Assembly: GCF_024166365.1 (NCBI RefSeq)
Contig: NC_064826.1
Location: 19,926,001 to 19,990,000, forward strand
Direction of reading: 5' to 3'
Length of the DNA: 64,000 nucleotides
From: Elephas maximus indicus
Taxonomy: Eukaryota > Chordata > Mammalia > Proboscidea > Elephantidae
Below, piece after piece: positions 1-11,900 of the stretch. The notes under the pieces were generated by a model that had not been told where the DNA came from, did no database searches, and worked only from the letters and a program-made list of their open reading frames with translations. The translations under genes were made by a program, and so were the position numbers. Numbering within the stretch: the stretch's first letter is position 1; the number at the start of each line of letters is the position of its first letter.

Positions 1-30
1 TGTCTTTGGACTTAAGTACTCTTCCTTGGA

Positions 31-197
31 GACCCTGGTAGGGTAGCGGTTAAGAGCTACAGCTGCTAACCCAAAGGTCCGTAGCTCAAATGCACCAGGC
101 ACTCCTTGGAAACCCTATGGGTCAGTTCCGCTCTGTCTTATAGGGTTGCTATGAGTCAAAATTGACTCGACAGCAAGGGTTTTTTTTTTTTTTTTTT
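31..197 (+). mobile_element. AfroSINE, diverged
   Basis: tRNA-like head, CTCCTTGGAAACCC body, tail ATTGACTCGACAGC and a 17-T run. Confidence 0.85.
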
Positions 198-1754
198 CAA
201 GTACTCGTCTTTGGAGAGAGTCTGCAACTTGCATTTCTTTCAGCTGTAATCCACCATTGTTATATTGTTATACCAGAGCCCTGTTGGTGTGAGGGAAGGG
301 AAGCATTCTATAATCTTAGGATGAAATCTCAGTCACTCAGTGAGTCTCTGGGCCGTGACCTGCACAATGACTTCTTAGATTTTTTCTTTTTTTTCCCCCT
401 TAGGTTGAGACAGGATGGCTGGAGTCAGGGAAATGCCCTTCCCCCAAGTCAGAGAAGGCTCTGGTAAAGTCTTTCCCCCTAGCAGAGTAGGCCTTTGTTA
501 TGGAGAACACTGTGGACAGTATTTAAAAATGGTTGCATTTCCCCTCCCCTGCCAGAAACACCAGGATATTTTTCTTGGCTCTTCACCCTGAGAACCTGAT
601 GAGGTTCCCAGAAGTAAAACCCATGCACGTGTGGCATCCAAATTACTATTTAAGTGTTTATGGCCCCAGCAGCCTTAACTGCAGGTAAGCAGGCTCGTTT
701 GCGACTCAATTTGCCTGTCTCTCCTGATTTCGGGTTGGCAGTTTCCCTTGTGACCTCAGTTCTCTGGTGAATCCAAAAGAAGTCACTGATTTCCAACTTG
801 CTCAACTTTTTTCTTGTTGCTCAGCTAAACATGATAAGTTTCCAAGTTCTTCAAGTGTCAGAGCTGAAAGATTATGGAAATCCTTAGTCCTTCGGAATGG
901 GCAGCCAGCCTACCTGCCCTTTGCTGTGGAGGGAGACTATATCTTCATTGTACTGGACAGTAAACAAATCTGCCCTTCACTCCAAAGGGAAACATTATCT
1001 TCCAAGGCTGTTTGTTGTGCTAACATCTTTGTGTTGAAAATAATTTAAGAAAAAAGAAAGTATATAGGGTTTATTTGAGCAGTTAATCTCTATGCACACA
1101 GAGAAACCTCGCCTGCTCAGAAGAAAGAATAGGAGGGGCCCTCGTCAGCTAGTTACAATGAGGTTTTAAGGATGAAATAGAGTAGAAAATTACCCATTGG
1201 CTAATAACTTGGTTGACTGAGTCATGCTCCCCTTCTGAGATCAGCTGACATCAGGTTACTAGGTAGTCACTGTGGCCTGGCCAGCGCCCTCCCCCGCCCC
1301 CCCCCACCATTTGCACAAATCCTAGGGTGTGGTCTAAGATTTTTAAACAATAACGGCACCTCAACTGCTCAGGAAATCCTAAAGTTTTAGCATTATCTCT
1401 CAGGAAGCAAGGGACTTACCTAAAGTTAAATTCTTTGCATTAGATAAACTTTAAACGAATTCTTGGTTAACAGATGGCTTGTCACAAAAAGGGGTTTGCA
1501 TGATTTTATGACCACTGTGTCTCCTTTGTTCCTGTTTATCTGTTCCTGGGTACATTCCACAACTGTCAGTGACCTTTGCGGAATTTCCTACGGCTCAGAT
1601 GAATCTGTCAATTTGGGCCTCGATTTCCTTTTTATTAACATTTAAAAGATAATCTGGAATAATCTGACTGTGCAGAACAGTAAGATTCATGGAGAATTGT
1701 CTCCCAACTGATGTGGAAAACAGTGGGAAAAGGCAACTGAAAAGTGGTTTGAAA
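198..1754. other. Flank with no recognisable gene or repeat
   Basis: Nothing codes convincingly. The only landmark is a C-rich run at 1286-1307. Confidence 0.5.
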
Positions 1755-1905
1755 TAACAGCTCTCAACCTTGGCTGTTGGTTAGCACCACCTGGGCAGTT
1801 TAAAAAAAAAACAAACAACGTCCAGAGATTCTGTTTTAATTGGTCTGAAACGGAGTCCAAGCATCAGTAGCTTAGAAAAGCCCCCAGGTGACTTTAATGG
1901 GTAGG
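1755..1905 (+). mobile_element. MER5-type hAT-Charlie relic
   Basis: Reads like the short Charlie-derived elements: CTCTCAACCTTGGCTG, an AGATTCTGTTTTAATTGGTC core and a CCCCCAGGTGACTTTAATGG end. Confidence 0.6.
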
Positions 1906-1950
1906 CCTGATGGAGACCACCTGTCTAAAAGATGTCTGACTGACTGAGGA

Positions 1951-2145
1951 GTTGCTGCGGAGGTGGCTCTCCCGACTCCTGGCGATCTCCCGTGTGCCAG
2001 CGTAGAACTGTGCTCCACAGGGTTTTCATGGTTTGGGGACATAGATCACCAGGTCCCTCTTCTGAGGCACCTCTGAGTGGATTCAAACCACCAACCTTTT
2101 GGTTAACAGCCAAACGAGTTAACTGTTTGCACCACCCAGGGACTC
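1951..2145 (-). mobile_element. AfroSINE, longer subfamily
   Basis: Contains the TTTTCATGG and AGATCACCAGGTCC middle block and ends in the inverted tRNA head (ACCACCCAGGGACTC). Confidence 0.85.
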
Positions 2146-2177
2146 AAAAGATGATAAAAAAGTGGAAAGGTGAGGTT

Positions 2178-2345
2178 TAATTGAGGTCAGTGCTTCTCGA
2201 ACTTTGCTGGGCATGTGAGTTAACTGGGAATCTTGTTTAATGCAGACTCTGAGTCAATAGGCCCAGAATGGGGCCTGAGATTCTGTTTTGGACCAGCTCC
2301 CTGTTGTTACCTGATGTGTACGTTTGAGTAGCAAGGTTTGGCTCA
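2178..2345 (+). mobile_element. MER5A-like hAT-Charlie relic
   Basis: TTCTCGAACTTTGCTGG start and GGGGCCTGAGATTCTG core match the MER5A layout. Confidence 0.6.
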
Positions 2346-5069
2346 TTGGGAATAGATTTTTCATTATAACCCGTTTCTACCTATGGACTTTCTACATATC
2401 TTCACAGGAATTTATCACATGTGAAAGAAGGTAGCCTGGCTCTGGAGTGGCTCTCGCAACGAGAGCAAACACCTACCGTTTCCCAGGACCACAGAAAAGG
2501 CCTGGGTGTTGCAATCATGAGGAATGTGAGCGATACTTCAGGATGCTGAAAACCAGACACTTAGGATACCTGGCCATTACAACCCGCACAATATCACTAT
2601 GAGTCTTACACGGCTCAAGTATTAATGGTAGCAGTTGAGGGGTCCACAAATTTAGATCCAAGTGTCAGAGAAATAGCAAAATCCTGGTGTTGCTGGAGTA
2701 AAATCTCCATCAGGTATGAGCAACCCAGAAAAACACTGATCAGCTTGTTACTGTTTCTCCTTCTATTGTGAATAGGGGAAGTCATCTCTGGACTGCTTCC
2801 TTCCAATCTCCTGGTTTAATTGTTAAAGGTCACCATACCGCCGGCCTCCGAGACCACAGAGCTGGCACCTGCATGCTTTCTACCTCTCCATGGCTCTGGC
2901 AGGAAGTGGGAAGGAAACACTCACTTCCAAGGCGGGTGCTACTCATGGATGGGCCTCCCCCCAGCCTAGCAATGGGTCCACTTTTCAGCTTGAGCAAATA
3001 TGCTTTCTGGCCACACGAGTCTTCATTTGTTTTCTAGAATAAACTGAAGATTTTTGGACCTCCTACCAGGTTCCAGGTAGCCCAGAGGACATGCAGAGAC
3101 ATGTCTGTTGAATACAGATCCTACTGATGGCCCTGGGGAAGGAGGTGGGCAGAGATCTCTAATGCCTTTTTCTTTGATGTGCCTCCTTAACCAGGTTAAA
3201 GCCTGTCCACCCACCAGCTGCCTCTGGAAGTGTTTTAGAAATATCACTTCACAATGATGAGGCAGGTCTTTCTCCCATTCCCAGTGGGCCTGGCCTCTCT
3301 GAGTTTTCTAATACAGATTTGCTGGGATTGAAACAGCAGGTCTTTGCTTATCCTGACGTCTTGTTTCTCACTTCCATCAGAAAAGAGCAATGCCATGGCA
3401 AGTAACTGAGAGCTGAGGAAGGGAGCCTGCCTCAGCCATCTAGCTCAGTGGAAAGAAGACAATGGGCTCCTTTGGATCAGATGTGAAGTCAAGATTGAAT
3501 CTGAAGGTATTCATTCAATGCAACTTTGTGATGCACCATTAGATGCCTAATTAGGGGCTAAGATTCAAAAATAAATTCGTCCTTATCTTTGCCCTTGAAG
3601 GGCTTCTAAGTCCAAAACCTGAGTTAATGGTTTTCCAAAGTCAGGCCAAATCATTTAAATGTTCGAACAGAAAATATCTATTAGCCTTTTGAGAGAATGG
3701 CTGTTTTTGTAATCCAAGGTAAGAGAAGTCAATAGTTAAGGGTAGGGGTACATGGTTCTGTGGGTTGTGCCCAATCCCCACGAAAGGGCATCAAGTCCTT
3801 GGTGGATGGAAATAAGTGTTTTTAACCCATTCCAGCTGTTTCATGATCATTAAAATATTACCCCAGATTCTCCTTGAATGACCACCCGAGCACAGACCCA
3901 CAGTGGGAGGACCCACGGGAACAACACGAAGCCCTCTATCTGTGTAGTCAGCAGCCAGCCATGGCAGCCAGGGAGGGAGAGCTGGCACCCATTCCTCCCT
4001 AAAATCCCTCTCATGACTGCAAAGGTGAAAAGGCAAGAGCCTTCAGGGGCCAGGGAGATAATGCTGGGGTGTGAGACCAGAGAGACTGGCGGGACTATGT
4101 GCATTTTAAAGGCATTCAGATTCAAAACAAAAGTCAAGGATACACCCTTCTTTCCTTTCTCAGCCACACGTCTGTAGGGCTGGACTTGAGAATCTGTTCC
4201 CTGACTCCACCATGTTACTTTAACACTCTGACTCCTCGTCAGTTAAATGAGTATAATTTAAGTGCACCTATCACCAGATGGTTGTAATAATTTAACTCTC
4301 CAATATCTATGAAAGTGTTTTTAAATTGTAAATCATTACAAAAATGCAAGCAACCGAACCACTATCAAGTCTTCCTTATCTCTGAAAGTTTAATTTATGT
4401 TCTCTCTTAGAACTCAGGGACATACATTCCAAACTCTTTTCCAGAATCCCACTGATAATTTTTGTTGGGAAAAGCACTCTTTTCCTGCTGCCCTAACTTG
4501 TTGGGAGTATGGCTTACTCAAATGTTAAACTGCTGCCCTGCAGCAAATCAAATCAACAAATATTTACTAGCTGCTGAGCTTGGCCTTGTATGAGATACAA
4601 AAGAACATGAGATTCACTCTGCGTTAATTTAAGGGAGTAAATCGCCTAGCTGCACCACAGCACCCATATATTCTAGAGGAGAAAAAAACTGCCTGTGCTC
4701 TCTGGATACCCCAATACACCTGGGGCTTTACTTCAAATATAAGACGCAGCTGGTCCTTGTGACTTAAGACTCAGTGCAAATAACGGAATTTATTTCCAAG
4801 CTGCCTGATTTGGTAGAATTCCAGAAAGATAAGGCTGCTGCTGATGATAAAAATGGTCCTACATAGTTGGTCTTCATATAATAACATAAAAGATGTGCAG
4901 CCCGCACAGACAATTCCAAAGCTAGAACATACTCTCAACTTCACCCCAAAGAGATTTACAGCACGGCCTACCCAGACCTGGGAAAAAACAGAGGTGACCA
5001 AAGGCTTGGCACAGTGGTGTTTGGTCTCGGGCTGGACCTGGGAAGATTTCAGGCAATGGTTGTGTCGGC
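2346..5069. other. Flank, mostly unclassified
   Basis: No gene seen. Pieces near 3500-3620 and 4545-4610 (AACAAATATTTACTAGC type) resemble L2 3-prime ends. Confidence 0.4.
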
Positions 5070-5195
5070 GATGGTGTTAGCTGCCATCAAGTCGGGCCCC
5101 AACTCATGGAAACCACAGGTACAACGAGATGACATGCTGCCCAGCCCTGCACGTGTCCCCAGGATTGGCTGCAGATGGTACTTCATACTCATCCA
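5070..5195 (-). mobile_element. RTE 3-prime tail fragment
   Basis: GTTAGCTGCCATCAAGTCGG followed by the TGCCCAGCCCTGC block seen at the 3-prime end of the larger RTE copies here. Confidence 0.6.
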
Positions 5196-5609
5196 GGGCA
5201 TCGATATCTATTTGATACAGAAAAGCCCCAAGAGAAAGGACGCCAATATTTCAAACACTAAATAATACTAGGAATTTTTTAAAATATTAAATATGACTAA
5301 ATAATACTAAAAAGGATAACAACCAAATAGCGCTTTTCTGGGAGCTTTTGAGATTTTTGTCATTAAGTTTCATTAAAAGTCTAAAGCAAATAAGGGTCAC
5401 ACTTAGGGAAAATGCCAACGACCTGACTCAGAAATAAATTTCTACTCCTCGGTGAGAATAATAATTCTAGCTAACACATACTCTTCTATAAAAATTAGTT
5501 TTATCCTAATTTGTGTGCCGTCTTTAAAAGTATGTATATGTATTTTTTCAGCTGTTTAGAACTTTATAGAAAGGATATATTCAATTTTTTTTTGATTGTT
5601 GTATTTTAG

Positions 5610-5826
5610 TGGCGTCCCTGGGTGATGCAAATGATTAACATGCTAACGAAAGGTTGGAGGTTTGAGTTCACCCAGAGGCACCTCGGAAGAAATGCCTGGT
5701 GACCTACTTCCAAAAAACCAGCATTGAAAATCCTACAGAGCACAGTTCTCCTCTGACACATGTGGGGTTGGCATGAGTTGGAATCGACTCGATGGCAAGT
5801 GTTGTTTTTTGTTTTTTGTTTTTTTA
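5610..5826 (+). mobile_element. AfroSINE
   Basis: Head CGTCCCTGGGTGATGC, tail GGAATCGACTCGATGGC, then T-rich sequence. Confidence 0.85.
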
Positions 5827-5827
5827 A

Positions 5828-6712
5828 TAATATATTTTTTAATATACTTTATTCACCTACCCTCCCACTGATGGGCTTTTGAGTTGTTTTAGGTTTTAGC
5901 TATTATGCACAGTGCTCTTGGGAGCATTCTTGTATACGTCTCCCGTTGTATATGTGCAAGAGTTTCTTGGGCTTGTGGCTGGGGTACATACTTCAGACAT
6001 GTTATCAGGAGGGACCAGTCCCTGGAGAAGGACATCGTGCTTGGTAAAGTAGAGGGTCAACGAAAAAGAAGACCCTCAATGAGATGGACTGAAACAGTGG
6101 CTGCAACAATGGGCTCAAGCATAATGATTGTAAGGATGGCACAGGACCGGGCAGTGTTTTGTTCTGTTGTGCACAGGATCGCTATGAGTCAGAACCAACT
6201 CGATGGCACCTAATAACAACATGGCTGGGGTGGAAGAGCTGGTTATAGGTGTGAACTTCAGAAGATGATGCCAAATTCTTTTCCGAAATGGTTTCACTAA
6301 TTCACACACTGGTGATGTATTTAAGAGGTCCCATCACCCACCTTTTGTCCAACTGTTTAATTTTTGTAAATCAGATGAGAATAAAATGGTGTCTCATTGT
6401 GGCCTTGATTTGTACTTCCCAGACCCCCAATCACTTCTTCCTCTGTTTATCAGATATGTTTGTTTGCACTTACGTGAAATGCCTGCTCATGTCTTTTGCC
6501 CATTTTTCTACTGGGTTGTTTGTGCTTTTCTTATTGATTTGTAGGAATTCTTTATACACCCTTTATCTGTCCCATATATGGCGAATACTGTGAATATCTC
6601 CTCCCAGTGTATAACTTGTTTTCTCACCTTCCTTATGGGGTTTTTTATTGAACAAAATTTCTTCATTTTATTACAGTCATGGGTATCGGCCCTTTCTTTT
6701 TATGGCTTTTTT
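5828..6712 (+). mobile_element. Old L1 3-prime fragment interrupted by an RTE tail
   Basis: 5828-5989 and 6223-6712 are adjoining parts of an L1M 3-prime region (CACTGATGGGCTTTTGAG; TCATGTCTTTTGCCCATTTT). They are separated by the RTE fragment 5990-6222. Confidence 0.65.
5990..6222 (+). mobile_element. RTE 3-prime end, 5-prime truncated
   Basis: Carries the block GACATGTTATCAGGAGGGAC, the CAATGGGCTCAAGC block and the tail GACTCGATGGCACCTAATAACAAC. Confidence 0.8.
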
Positions 6713-7991
6713 TAAATGTCTTGTTTAAGAAATCTTTTCCTTAAGGAATTCAAAAGGCAAGCTCAGTCTGAGAGGATGACAAATCGAGCTAGGTTGAGTC
6801 ACAGAGGCCAGCACTGCCATGCCTTGTCCGGTCCCGGGCAGCCCAGATTGCCCAGCACAGGGGACGGCCAGCTGCTGGCAGGTGTGTACTGGTTGTGGAA
6901 CTGGGTACCTCATGCTATTTAGGGCTGGGAGCCATTAAAAATTCTAATCCTAGATTGTAATTAACTTTCCTTGCTCTGCCGCCCCGCTCACTAACCAACC
7001 TTCTGATTATAATTTGGCTTCCCATATATCTTGCCTACAGGGAGAGAATGTACCGTTCAAGTCGACGTGAGGCTCCAATCCACTCAATAGTTACATGCCA
7101 TGGTGTAAATTAATAAATTTGTATTCTGATTTTATCATCTGTCGCCTGAGCTGCATAGGCGTGAGTCAGCAACCCTGAGTCTAATCAACGCAGACACTGA
7201 GAATATTAAGCTTGTGAGCTGAGACACTAGGAGCTAGACCCAGGATCAGAGCGAAATCACCAGGGTAACACTGCCCCAGAGGCCCCCTGGCCCCACGGAG
7301 AAGGCCTTCCCACCTGCCACGCGATAGGGACAGGGACTAGCATTGACTTCTGACATTACAAAGAGCTGCAGATTCAAAAGCATGGCTCAGTTCTGCTCAG
7401 GTGAAGGGGAATAGGAGATGATCACGACATTCATATTGAACATTATTTATTGGCTTCTGAGCACACGCCAGATCCTGTGTGAATCCTAGACAGAAAGAAA
7501 GATCCACAGTCAGGTGACGAAAAACAAAAACAACCCAAAAGGCCAACAATGAGTGTGGAGGAGAAAGGGAAACAAGAGGACTCTGCTGGTGAATTCCTGG
7601 CCCACCTAAGTGCTCATGGTCCAGGATACAAAATAAAAGAAGGCAACTTTAAAGGCCAAAAAAAAAAAAAAACAAAAAAGCCAAGAGAAAGAAACCCAGG
7701 GAATGGCAGAGTGAGGACAGGAATGTGGCCAGACTTGAGACTCTCCAGCCGGAGGAGTGATTTAGGGCCTATAGGGCGAGGGCAAGCTCTTTGAAGTGAG
7801 TTCAAACAGCAAAGGGGAGATGAGCCCTTTAGGGCCAGCAGGGGTAATTTAGCATCCTGCCATCTAAAAGATCACCACTTCGCCCTGGGTTTCTGGGTGA
7901 CCAGAATCTAGAATGCCACAGATCCCCTTCTGGGATCCCAGTTATATCAAACAATGAAAGGAAGGAAGTGATAAGAACTATAACAAAAATT
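6713..7991. other. Flank with no recognised gene
   Basis: No repeat family or gene identified apart from an A-rich tract at 7659-7678 and the candidate CPA4 poly(A) signal. Confidence 0.4.
7446..7451 (-). terminator. CPA4: Candidate CPA4 poly(A) signal AATAAA
   Basis: The first canonical AATAAA on the minus strand after the CPA4 stop is here, about 1.3 kb downstream. Using it would make a long 3-prime UTR containing an AfroSINE (7992-8187). Variant hexamers nearer the stop cannot be excluded. Confidence 0.3.
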
Positions 7992-8187
7992 AACCCATTG
8001 CCATTGAGTCGGTTCCGACTCATAGCGACCCGATAGGGCAGAGTAAAACTGTCTGGTAGGGTTTCCTAGGCTGTAATCTTTACAGAAGCAGACTGCCATA
8101 TCTTTCTGCCATGGAGCTGCTGGTGTGTTCCACCGCAGACCTTCCAATTAGCAGCCGAGCGCTTAACCACTGTGCCACCAGGGCTCC
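7992..8187 (-). mobile_element. AfroSINE, young-looking
   Basis: Close to consensus: GAGTCGGTTCCGACTCATAGCGACCC at one end and CACTGTGCCACCAGGGCTCC at the other. It would lie in the CPA4 3-prime UTR if the distal poly(A) signal is used. Confidence 0.9.
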
Positions 8188-8770
8188 TGATAAGAACTAC
8201 AGTATCTGGGAACTCTTGGCTCAGTGATGGGAGGCGGCCCTCTACTTTGTATTCTGGCCCCCTCTTCCCCCTGCAAAAAAGAAGGTCAATACTGACGACC
8301 GTAAAGGATTTGTTGCTTAAAGAATAATATGTTCAAGGAGAGAGCTAAATTCAAGGAAGCTCTGCATCATCTTTTTGACTTTGATCTAAAGGCAAGCATT
8401 GTGTCCTTCAGTGCCTCCCTTGGGCCCCACCGGACCAAGGTCACAGGTTTGGATGGATGTGGAGGAGGTTAAAGAACCACCTCAGTAGCTCTTTGTTCTA
8501 AAAATGAGGTAGAGGTAGGAGTCTGGAAGGAGAGACATACAAAATGCTCAAACAGCAGGACTAACATACAGTAGGGAGGTAGAGCACTCCCCACTGGAGC
8601 ATCAGCAGAATGCACCAGCTCCAGGGAGGGGGGCTGCAGAGGGTCTGCCGTGTTCTTGACAAAGCCTGAGAGCCCTGAGTCTAAAGTGGAGGAATTAGCC
8701 TCTTTAACTAAGGTTGCTGCATGTGCGCACCTGTGGGTATAATTATATGTAAGCGAGTGGTGGTCCTGGT

Positions 8771-8958
8771 CTAGTAGAGGTGGTTCCGCACATGCTCCAT
8801 GATGACCTTCAAACCCAGCCAGGTCTCCTCTGCAGTGGAGATGATTTGGTTGGCTGGCAGCAGGAAGCCATAACGCCCAGTATCTCTCAACTCGAATGCG
8901 AAGGCATACTTGATGCCGTTATCGTATGCCCAGTCGGTGCTGCTCCCGCTAGCTGGGT
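8771..8958 (-). CDS. CPA4: CPA4 exon 11: catalytic E270 and C-terminus
   Basis: 188 nt of coding sequence ending in TAG at 8773-8771. It completes Y360 (Y248) and carries FAFELRD with the general base E382 (E270), then TGRYGFLLP and the EETWLGLK C-terminal helix. Residue 367 (bovine 255) is Thr (ACC). Acceptor TTACAG. Confidence 0.96.
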
Positions 8959-11900
8959 CTGTAAGTTAGAAGAGAGAACACCTTTGAAGCCTGGTTCCCT
9001 TCAGGGTTAGGTGGGGAGGGGCCAGAAGCTCTGCCTGCTGGAGGTTCCTTAGGGATCCAGAGTCCTTGCTACAAGTCATCAAGCCTATAACGCATAAACC
9101 TGAACCTGATCCAGTCTTCACCAGCATCCAACAAGAGACTTTAAATGCTCATTCCCACCTTGGCAGTAATTCACTGTAGAGACACCTGCAGGTCACTGAA
9201 AACCAACCTACAGGGAGTGTGGTAGGCTGCTTCCAAGATGGCCCCAGTGATTTTTGGCTCCCAGCCTTACGCTCTGGTGCGGGCCTTCTACACTGAGTAG
9301 GGCTGACCTAACCTAACAGGATGTTGTAACTAACAGGATGTTGCCAAAATGAAGGCGTGTGACTTCCAAGGCTAGGTCATAGAAGATAGTGCCGTGTCTG
9401 CCTTGCTCTCTCTTGGATCATTCACTGTGGGGGAAGACAACTGTCGAATTGTAAGGCCACTCAACTAGTCCTATGAAGAGCACACGTGGGGAAGAACTGA
9501 GGCACCCTGTCGATCACCAGCACTGACACGCCAGGTATCTGAATGGGCCACCTTGGAAGGGGAGCCTCCAGTCCCAGTCAAGCTTTTGGATGACTGATGA
9601 CTATAGCCCTGGGAGACATCTTGACTAAAATTTTGTGAGAAGCCCAGAGCCAGGGCCTCCCAGCTAAGCTGCTCCTGAATTCCTGACCCACAGAAACAAT
9701 GTGAGGAAATGAATGTCTGCTATTTAAACTGCTAAGCTTTGGGGTAATTTTTTATGTAGCAATAGATAACTGATACGTGGAGAAAAGGAAGCACAGCCCT
9801 TGGGACTTCCTTTTGCCAAAAGCCTTGGGGAAGGCAAGAGGCCTGTTTTTCTGCTTCTACCCAGTCAAGCTCTGTTGTTGTTGTTGTTAGGTGCCGTGGA
9901 GTCAATTTCAACTCACAGCGACCCCATGTGACAGAGCAGAACTGCCCCATATGGTTTTCTTGTCTGTCATCTTTATGGAGCCCTTGTGGCACAGTCGTTA
10001 GGAGCTTGGCTGCTAATCAAAAAGTCAGCAGTTCGAATCCACCAGATGCTCGTTGGAAACCTCACAGGACAGTTCTACTCTGTCATCCTTATGGAAGCAG
10101 ATTGCTAAGTCTTTCTCCCGAAGAGTCTCTGGGTAGGTTCGAACTGCCAACCTTTCAGTTAGCAGCTGAGTGCTTAACCATTGCACCACCAGGACTTCAG
10201 TCAAACTCTATTAGAGCAGAAATTGGCTAAAAGCGCAAAGTGTAGATGATATTGAATAATAAAATAATGATGCCAATACCTGTAAAACCCACTGCCATTA
10301 AGTTGATTCTGACTCATAGTGTATCTATAGGACAGAGTAGAACTGCCCCATAGGGTTTCCAAGGAGCGGTTGGTGGATCTGAATGGCTGACCTCTTGGTT
10401 AGCAGCTGAATGCTTAACCACTGCGCCACCCAGTCTCCATGATGCCAACAGCATCTATCATTTATTAAGCATCTACCACAAGTCAGTCATTATATTAGAA
10501 ACTTTACATTTATGATCTCATTTAATCTTTAAAAACTCAGTGAGGTAGGTATTATTGTCCTTGTTAAACGGATGAGGAAGTCCAGGCTCAGAATGGGTAA
10601 TTTACCTAAGGAAAAAGAGATGGTAAGTGGCAGAGCTGGAATTTAAACCCAGGCCCATTTGATCGCTTCCCTCAGCTTACTCTAGGACCATTTGATATAT
10701 TACATTTCTGTTAAATGAAAATATGGGTCCCTTTGCTTAGCCCTGGTGGTACAGTGGTTAAGCCTTGGGCTGCTAACCAAAAGGTCAATAGTTCAAACCC
10801 ACCAGCTGCTCCGCGGGAGAAAGATGTAGCAGTCTGCTTCCATAAAGATTACAGCCTTGGCAACCCTGTCCTATAGGGTCACTATGAGTCAGAATTGACT
10901 AGACTAGAGTGGGTTTGCTTTTCCATTGTTCCTAAGGGTCGTTTCTCATGAAACGGCTGTGGGTTTTCTATAAATGTTGCTTCCTGTGAGGTTACGTGCT
11001 CCCCGAGGGTACGGAACTGGCTTTCCTATACTCTCCACAATCCCTGCGTGACTCTCAGGCCATAGCCTTTCTCTATCCTGAGAAAATGCCAAATAAACAA
11101 CAGATAATGGCGCCAGAAGGTTCTAGGGTTTACTTCTATGGCAAGCTCAAGTATTTCAGAATACACCTAAGATTGAGGCAGGAGGCAAAAAGGCCTCTGC
11201 TGAGCTGTCAAAGCGGCCGAGTTCATGAACTTCACTCTACTTGCCCCCCTGCTCAAACCCACCTATTCCTTCTTTAAACACAAGCAGGAACATACTATAA
11301 ACACCGTTGTGCATGCAGCATTTTTCAGTTCACAACTGAAGGTTTTTCCCTATCAGCGTAGAATGTTCCATCTGTATGAACGCGCCAGATCTATTTATTA
11401 AGCACTCTACTGATGGGCATTTAGATTCTTACCAGCCTTTTGCTACTCTAAATAATGCTGCCATGAACATGCTTAATATTCACGATTTAGACTAACCGAC
11501 CACAAGTATCCCAGCCTCCACCAAACTGAGTCCAGCACGACTAGATGATGCCTGGCTACCACGCCACTGACTGCTCCGACAAGGATCATAATAAAAGGTC
11601 CTGGACAGAGGTGGAGAAAACTGGAAAACAAAATTCTAACTCACACACACACACAAAAGACCAGGCTTACCGGTCTGACGGAGACTGGAGAAGCCCCGAG
11701 AGTATGGCCCCCGGACACCCTTTTACCTCAGTACCGACATTGCTCCTGAGTTCACCCTTCAACCACAGATTAGACAGGCCCATAAAACTAAATGAGCACA
11801 CCAGCCCAGGGGCAAGAACAAGAAGACAGGAGGGGACAGGAAACTGGTAATGGGGAACTCAAGGCCTAAAAGGAGAGAGTATTCACATGTCATGGGACTG

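Noticed and set aside
1-8770. Search for CPA5 exons downstream of CPA4
   Set aside because: No HxxE, NRNW or FELRD coding motif is visible on either strand; CPA5 is expected further left.
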